Program-made: the position numbers and the translations under genes
Notes under the pieces: generated by a model
What the model saw: only the letters and a program-made list of their open reading frames with translations
What the model was told of the DNA's origin: nothing
Databases searched by the model: none
Shown: positions 7,101 through 9,696 of the stretch, in pieces
How the letters are laid out: each line of letters starts with the position of its first letter
Numbering within the stretch: the stretch's first letter is position 1
Assembly (NCBI GenBank): GCA_040394195.1
Contig: JBEBSR010000072.1
Location: forward strand, 1 to 9,696
Reading direction: 5' to 3'
Origin: Wohlfahrtiimonas larvae_A
GTDB lineage: Bacteria > Pseudomonadota > Gammaproteobacteria > Cardiobacteriales > Wohlfahrtiimonadaceae
DNA: 9,696 bases

Positions 7101-7402
7101 AAGTGGTATTTTCTCAGCAAGATGTAGCTAATCATGGTGGCGTTAATGCTGTTGAAAACATGAGATTAAGAGGATTTTCAAACGGCGGATTAGTTGGCGG
7201 AATGCCTGCATCTGTTCCAATGCAGTATCAGCAGGCTCAGCAGGAACCGCAGGCAATAGAGCTTACAGTTATTGTTCATAAAGATGGTTCAATAGAGGTA
7301 GATAATCCCACTTTGGGGAAGGCTGCAGAAAGAAGAGTTAAGGTTATTGTTAGAGAGGAGCTTGGAGAGCAATTAAGGTCTGGCGGTGTTTTGAAGAGAT
7401 AG
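4118..7402 (+). CDS. Tail tape-measure protein of a long-tailed phage
   Basis: The 1094-residue protein sets tail length and is ejected with DNA in siphophages. The N-terminus (1-165) contains a tandem 63-residue repeat. Residues about 180-390 match the TIGR02675 tape-measure core, with SFDGLKVAITGYLS (183-196), the ASALLQLSQAMGAGKLQGDE block (291-310) and SEGKITGDIIFNAMSQAGEG (341-360). Hydrophobic stretches follow near 403-427 and 479-505, then long coiled-coil segments (about 510-630 and 710-860). The C-terminus resembles lambda GpH: RDQWAEASKFAFDSMADSFA (885-904), a hydrophobic turn near 925-956, and glycine-rich repeats (ANGGIVYANGGVVGFESGGY, 959-978) with PAGIVHKGEVVFS at 987-999. The ribosome-binding site is AGGA at 4108-4111. 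No tail tube or frameshifted assembly chaperone genes lie upstream in the window, as would be usual; regulatory and cargo genes sit there instead. Confidence 0.93.
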   Translation: MSEEIGMYINVRAKGIAQADNELEKLANTAENVEKKAQKLGMTFDSYNKTLKGLQSVAKAAGASQDVLASSNLRVSQTANTLVDANGNVIASLKRVSDTAQQAGMGMGDYFKRLESMKRSAYTTGMSQKELANSYLTVTQGAYHLTNANGEIVRSLSRTKDGMKSAAEEANRLNQVNGSLISSFDGLKVAITGYLSIQTANKIIGMADSMTILNNQIKLVTNSQQEAKEVQSELISISNSTFASLESTTKLYTRTARAMSAYGKTQKEILDFTESINNAMRIGGVNATEQASALLQLSQAMGAGKLQGDEFKSISTAAPILLDYIADYMKVSRSELKKLGSEGKITGDIIFNAMSQAGEGLKEMTKGLPVTFEQSLVTLRNESMSLADELLNGTGVIKGLSDTVGFLANNLNVVLIPAGLLGVTMAGKLTTSLIVNTGAFLKNEYASAKASLGLTNYSATARLAAASSASVSVASRGLGGALSLVGGPAGLLASTVIGLSAYALMSRDSASETSSLRKSVSELSSDLTELSKKFGELNNRQKEIKIAQLDIDARELRKKAREIQQEILDLERARNSERSGGFLGIFKVDEDEVARISRDLKVKRNELIETNQLINKTTQSAREFQNVLNNSGADGFVNTSKDVVDALASIDREYKNLFLTVSEKRLTDFLDLEPTIQDFVKFKTVLEGINDKKASDKEVKKSSSGGRSDPFTDRLKSLSQELSSLQALNLEYAKYGDVSKYNAAKELTLEFTNQSSALYKVSHAQKAVLMLQAQSLDSQKQLNEILMLSNDYSKDFDDMRFEIELIGKTQDAIKQLTFTYELEKRAKELSIGMSAENIAKLQEETAGILQQKAAVEALRAIKENDALGGIGDGVRKSIEEAGKVRDQWAEASKFAFDSMADSFASFASGTRVDFRQMTVSILQDLSKILIKASIVNAMAGMKDAGGILGAIGSAFAGKANGGIVYANGGVVGFESGGYTGIGGKYEPAGIVHKGEVVFSQQDVANHGGVNAVENMRLRGFSNGGLVGGMPASVPMQYQQAQQEPQAIELTVIVHKDGSIEVDNPTLGKAAERRVKVIVREELGEQLRSGGVLKR
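4256..4600 (+). repeat. Tandem protein repeat in the tape-measure N-terminus
   Basis: Residues 47-98 and 110-161 align without gaps at an offset of 63 residues (189 bases). Matching landmarks are YxKxL (Y47/Y110), the G-x-SQ-x-x-LA run, and ANG-x-x-x-x-SL (DANG 84-87 against NANG 147-150). The DNA copies have diverged well beyond the protein pattern, so the duplication is old and kept by selection. Confidence 0.75.
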
Positions 7403-7407
7403 GTAAA

Positions 7408-7436
7408 TTGAGTGTTTGTAGTATTTAATGTTTAAT
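7408..7436 (+). promoter_or_regulatory. Promoter candidate for the ATPase-HNH operon
   Basis: TTGAGT (7408-7413) and TTTAAT (7431-7436, 5 of 6) are spaced by exactly 17 bases, immediately after the tape-measure stop codon. Transcription would begin near 7443, leaving a short leader before ATG 7468 with AGAG at 7457-7460. An independent promoter would allow expression in the lysogen when tail genes are silent. Confidence 0.45.
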
Positions 7437-7467
7437 TATTTTGTTAATTTTTTGATAGAGAATTTGT

Positions 7468-8664
7468 ATGAAAATAAAAAGTATTAAAATATTAGATGTA
7501 GGGGGAATTCCTTCTATAGAAATTGATGGATTAAATTCACAGATGAATATAATTTGTGGCGTAAATGGTATTGGAAAGACTGGTATTCTTAATGTTTTAG
7601 CCTTCGCTTTTTCTGACCATGATAAATATTCTATTAAGAAACGATATGGCAGCATCAATGGCGAGATCGATATCTTATATAGCAATAATGAGATGGAAGA
7701 TCGATATTACAACAAAGTCAATGTTTTTCAGCCTGAATTTTATGCCTCTCAACTATATGAAGATAGCTTTGTTGCCAGAAAGCTGCCTTCAGAAAATGCA
7801 ATATATCTAAAAGTTAATAGAGTATTTGATTACAAGTATGAAGATGCTATTAAAAGAGATCCCTTGTATGATTTATATGGAAAGGATGTTACACAAGGGG
7901 TTCTGCAGGATGATTTAAAGTCATGGTTTATTTCTAGAGATTTATTTGATGGAAAAAATTACTTGCATGAGTACCAAAAATATAATTTAAACCTAGCAAA
8001 ATCATTTATTAGCTCATTAAGTAATGGCTATTCTTTTAGCAGAGTAGATACTGATCATGAATTAATGATTAACACGGAAAGTGGTGAAATTTATTTTGAA
8101 TATTTGTCTTCAGGTTTTAAATCGGCTTTCTTTATCCTACTAGGAATATTAATGGATATGGAATATAAGCACGGAAAGAACTATATCAAAGCTGATGAAT
8201 ACTCAGGCATTATTTTAATTGATGAAATAGAGCTTCATTTACATCCTGAATGGCAAAGTAAGATTATCAAAATTCTTAAGCAAGAATTTCCTAAGGCGCA
8301 ATTTTTTATTACTACTCATAGCCCTCATATTATTCAATCAGCAGAATATAATGAGATTATTGCGCTAGATAAAAGAGAGACATCAGACCAAAAAGTGCCT
8401 TTTGAAATATATCAACGTGAACTTTCTGGATCAGCAGAATATGGATTTCAAGGATGGACTGTTGAAGAGATATTAACTGATGTCATGGGTATGAAAACAA
8501 CATCAGGCGCTGCATATGATTGTCAAATGGCAAAATTCAATCAAGCATTAGAGAATGGAGATAAGAGAAGCGCAGAAGAGGCATACAGCGAATTATCTAA
8601 AATGCTACACCCCGATAATCATATGAAAAAAATGCTTCAGCTTGAAATGATAGGGCTGGAGTAG
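7468..8664 (+). CDS. ptuA: AAA/ABC-type ATPase, Septu PtuA-like
   Basis: This 398-residue ATPase has the SMC/RecF-like layout of defence ATPases. Walker A is GVNGIGKT at 31-38, the ABC signature LSSGFKS is at 213-219, Walker B is IILIDEIELHLHP at 248-260 with D252-E253, and the switch histidine region is TTHSPH at 282-287. The tail includes GWTVEEILTDVMGM (329-342), as seen in many phage-defence ATPases, and a helical C-terminus (about 350-395) that may bind a partner. The region between Walker A and the signature is short (about 175 residues), with no long coiled coil, so it is not an SMC or RecN protein. The HNH nuclease gene follows after two bases, the pairing that defines Septu; in Septu the ATPase controls the nuclease and is thought to sense infection. 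All ATPase motifs appear intact. A retron-type role is unlikely because no reverse transcriptase is present. Confidence 0.82.
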   Translation: MKIKSIKILDVGGIPSIEIDGLNSQMNIICGVNGIGKTGILNVLAFAFSDHDKYSIKKRYGSINGEIDILYSNNEMEDRYYNKVNVFQPEFYASQLYEDSFVARKLPSENAIYLKVNRVFDYKYEDAIKRDPLYDLYGKDVTQGVLQDDLKSWFISRDLFDGKNYLHEYQKYNLNLAKSFISSLSNGYSFSRVDTDHELMINTESGEIYFEYLSSGFKSAFFILLGILMDMEYKHGKNYIKADEYSGIILIDEIELHLHPEWQSKIIKILKQEFPKAQFFITTHSPHIIQSAEYNEIIALDKRETSDQKVPFEIYQRELSGSAEYGFQGWTVEEILTDVMGMKTTSGAAYDCQMAKFNQALENGDKRSAEEAYSELSKMLHPDNHMKKMLQLEMIGLE

Positions 8665-8666
8665 AT

Positions 8667-9425
8667 ATGATTAAGTTGGAAAAATGGGAGAAGCCAGCTT
8701 ATTTATCTATCCAAAAAGAGCAAGAATTAGTTAGTGCCTTTAAAAGAGATTTATCTGAAAAAGCTAAAAATAAAGGCCATAAAATTAAATCGGTATGGAA
8801 TAAAAGCTCTATTAAAAAATCCTTACTTGGAGAGAGCCATAGTAAATGCGTTTATTGTGAATCTAGAGTTTCTGAAAAATCCAGCTATATGGAAGTTGAG
8901 CATTTTTATCCGAAGATTAATCATCCTGATTTGGTTGTTTCATGGGACAACCTATTATCTTCATGTAAAAAATGTAATGGACTTAAAGGTGAAAAGGTTA
9001 ATCTGGATATGAGGCAGGAAATCATAAACCCTTTCATTGATAATCCTCAAGAGCACCTTTCTTTTAGAAACAATAGATTTCGCTCTAAAGATGGTAGTGA
9101 GTTTGGTGATAAGACTATCGATGTTTTTGACTTGAATGGTACGGATCGTCGAATCTCTAGATATGAGTTGACGGATAAAATAGATGAAATACTACATAAC
9201 ATCTATCATCTTGAGGATTCATATAAGCTGAGAAACAGGCTCTTGGAGTTATTAAGGCAAATACAGCCATCTGAAGAGTATTCGGCTATTCTGTCCACTC
9301 AAGTGCATTTATCACAAGATTACAATGCAGTGCGAGAAAGACTAGTAGAGGCAAACCTTTGGACAGAAGAGCATGAGCATTTACATAGCACCTCTGTTAA
9401 GTTGATTTTAGATTGTCTTGATTAA
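8667..9425 (+). CDS. ptuB: HNH endonuclease, Septu PtuB-like
   Basis: The 252-residue product carries an HNH nuclease of the PtuB / TIGR02646-like type. Two CxxC-type pairs, C61-V-Y-C64 and C100-K-K-C103, would bind a structural zinc. Between them lie VEHFYPK (77-83, with H79 the likely catalytic histidine) and W93-DNLLSSC, and N104 with K108 follows in the CNGLKGEK segment. Residues 1-55 are basic and probably contact DNA or RNA (WNKSSIKKSLLG at 44-55). Residues 160-252 are helical and have no known function. The start ATG 8667 is two bases after the ATPase stop, and its ribosome-binding site GGAG (8658-8661) lies inside the ATPase gene, so the two are translationally coupled and probably form one complex. 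A terminator-like element follows 12 bases after the stop. Nuclease target and trigger cannot be read from the sequence. Confidence 0.83.
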   Translation: MIKLEKWEKPAYLSIQKEQELVSAFKRDLSEKAKNKGHKIKSVWNKSSIKKSLLGESHSKCVYCESRVSEKSSYMEVEHFYPKINHPDLVVSWDNLLSSCKKCNGLKGEKVNLDMRQEIINPFIDNPQEHLSFRNNRFRSKDGSEFGDKTIDVFDLNGTDRRISRYELTDKIDEILHNIYHLEDSYKLRNRLLELLRQIQPSEEYSAILSTQVHLSQDYNAVRERLVEANLWTEEHEHLHSTSVKLILDCLD

Positions 9426-9436
9426 AGTAAATTTAG

Positions 9437-9462
9437 CAAAAGCCCATTAAGTCAGGTTTTTG
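9437..9462 (+). repeat. Terminator-like 26-base element, copy 2
   Basis: This matches 3437-3462 at 24 of 26 positions. The two changes (TG to CA in the right arm) shorten the stem to AAAGCC/GGTTTT with a larger loop, followed by a T run. Placed 12 bases after the nuclease stop codon, it probably ends the Septu-like transcript, though less efficiently than copy 1 would. Confidence 0.6.
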
Positions 9463-9469
9463 GTGTTAA

Positions 9470-9486
9470 TTCACCTTAAGGGTGAA
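9470..9486. repeat. Inverted repeat after the terminator-like element
   Basis: TTCACC (9470-9475) and GGTGAA (9481-9486) form a 6-bp stem around TTAAG. A T-rich stretch follows, but about ten bases later, so it is at best a secondary terminator for the operon upstream. Confidence 0.4.
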
Positions 9487-9565
9487 ATATCTTAGTTTAT
9501 TTTTTCTATATGTAAATGTTCTAATGTAAAACATAGAAGTTAGAGCGGGTACGAGAGAGGTGAAA

Positions 9566-9605
9566 AATTAAAAGGATTTTAATTAACATATACTAACTTA
9601 TATGT
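9566..9605. repeat. Two adjacent AT-rich inverted repeats
   Basis: AATTAAAA-GGA-TTTTAATT (9566-9584) is a perfect 8-bp inverted repeat, and directly after it ACATATA-CTAACT-TATATGT (9586-9605) is a perfect 7-bp repeat. They lie in a region with no gene (9426-9696) and could be protein-binding sites or part of a minus-strand terminator. Confidence 0.4.
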
Positions 9606-9627
9606 GTTACTGTTTACTTGGCGTGAC

Positions 9628-9681
9628 ATTATATCCTTATCCAGTTCATCGTGTCATACCACCTATCAGTCACAGATAGGT
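9628..9681 (-). promoter_or_regulatory. Possible minus-strand promoter with adjacent inverted repeat
   Basis: On the minus strand ATGACA (9652-9657, 5 of 6) and a perfect TATAAT (9628-9633) are 18 bases apart. Just upstream is a 7-bp inverted repeat, ACCTATC-7-GATAGGT (9661-9681). Transcription would run leftwards toward the end of the Septu-like operon, yet no gene is visible on that strand within 9426-9620, so any product would be non-coding or antisense. It is seen by eye only. Confidence 0.35.
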
Positions 9682-9696
9682 TAGGGGTCTCACCCT

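Noticed and set aside
8734..9012. A 92-residue plus-strand frame inside the HNH nuclease gene.
   Set aside because: It overlaps the zinc-HNH core in another frame and its product is an unstructured lysine/isoleucine/leucine-rich sequence without a ribosome-binding site.
7468..9425. Retron of the Ec78 type, which also uses PtuA/PtuB-like effectors.
   Set aside because: No reverse transcriptase frame and no msr-msd-like RNA region are present before or after the pair in the window.
9660..9696. A tRNA end or phage attachment site at the right edge, suggested by the inverted repeat.
   Set aside because: No cloverleaf can be drawn, no second copy of the sequence is in the window, and no integrase is nearby.

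Overview
This AT-rich window reads as a slice of a prophage (or temperate siphophage) from a low-GC gammaproteobacterium. Moraxellaceae, Morganellaceae or Pasteurellaceae would all fit; the sequence alone does not settle the genus. Phage markers are a tail tape-measure protein with a TIGR02675-like N-terminal core and a lambda GpH-like C-terminal part, a BRO-type antirepressor behind a C4/IsrK-like leader RNA, and a RhuM-family gene. No integrase, capsid, tRNA, rRNA, CRISPR array or intact insertion sequence is present.

Layout, left to right: (i) 3-299, the 3' end of an unrecognised gene cut by the window edge; (ii) 365-1381, a RhuM-family gene with its own promoter; (iii) 1382-1660, a strong promoter with a palindrome over its start region, then a structured leader whose bases 1535-1544 are complementary to the antirepressor ribosome-binding site; (iv) 1662-2486 antirepressor, coupled to a 55-residue protein (2496-2663); (v) 2712-3350 on the minus strand, a type A chloramphenicol acetyltransferase with its own terminator; (vi) 3509-4024, a small exported protein; (vii) a terminator 18 bases before the 3.3-kb tape-measure gene (4118-7402); (viii) 7468-9425, a two-gene ATPase plus HNH nuclease operon that resembles the Septu (PtuA/PtuB) anti-phage system; (ix) 9426-9696, no gene seen, but several inverted repeats and a possible minus-strand promoter.

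The genes fall into three functions. RhuM, leader RNA, antirepressor and the 55-residue protein look like a lysogeny-control module in which translation of the antirepressor is held down by RNA pairing. The tape measure is the only virion structural gene. The acetyltransferase, the exported protein and the Septu-like pair look like lysogenic-conversion cargo ('morons') packed on both sides of the tape measure, each with its own promoter or terminator signals. A 26-base terminator-like element is repeated (24/26 identical) before the exported-protein gene and after the Septu-like operon, so it brackets the block from 3.4 to 9.4 kb. The features most worth follow-up are the leader RNA, the Septu-like pair inside a tail module, and the resistance gene carried without any visible transposon or integron.
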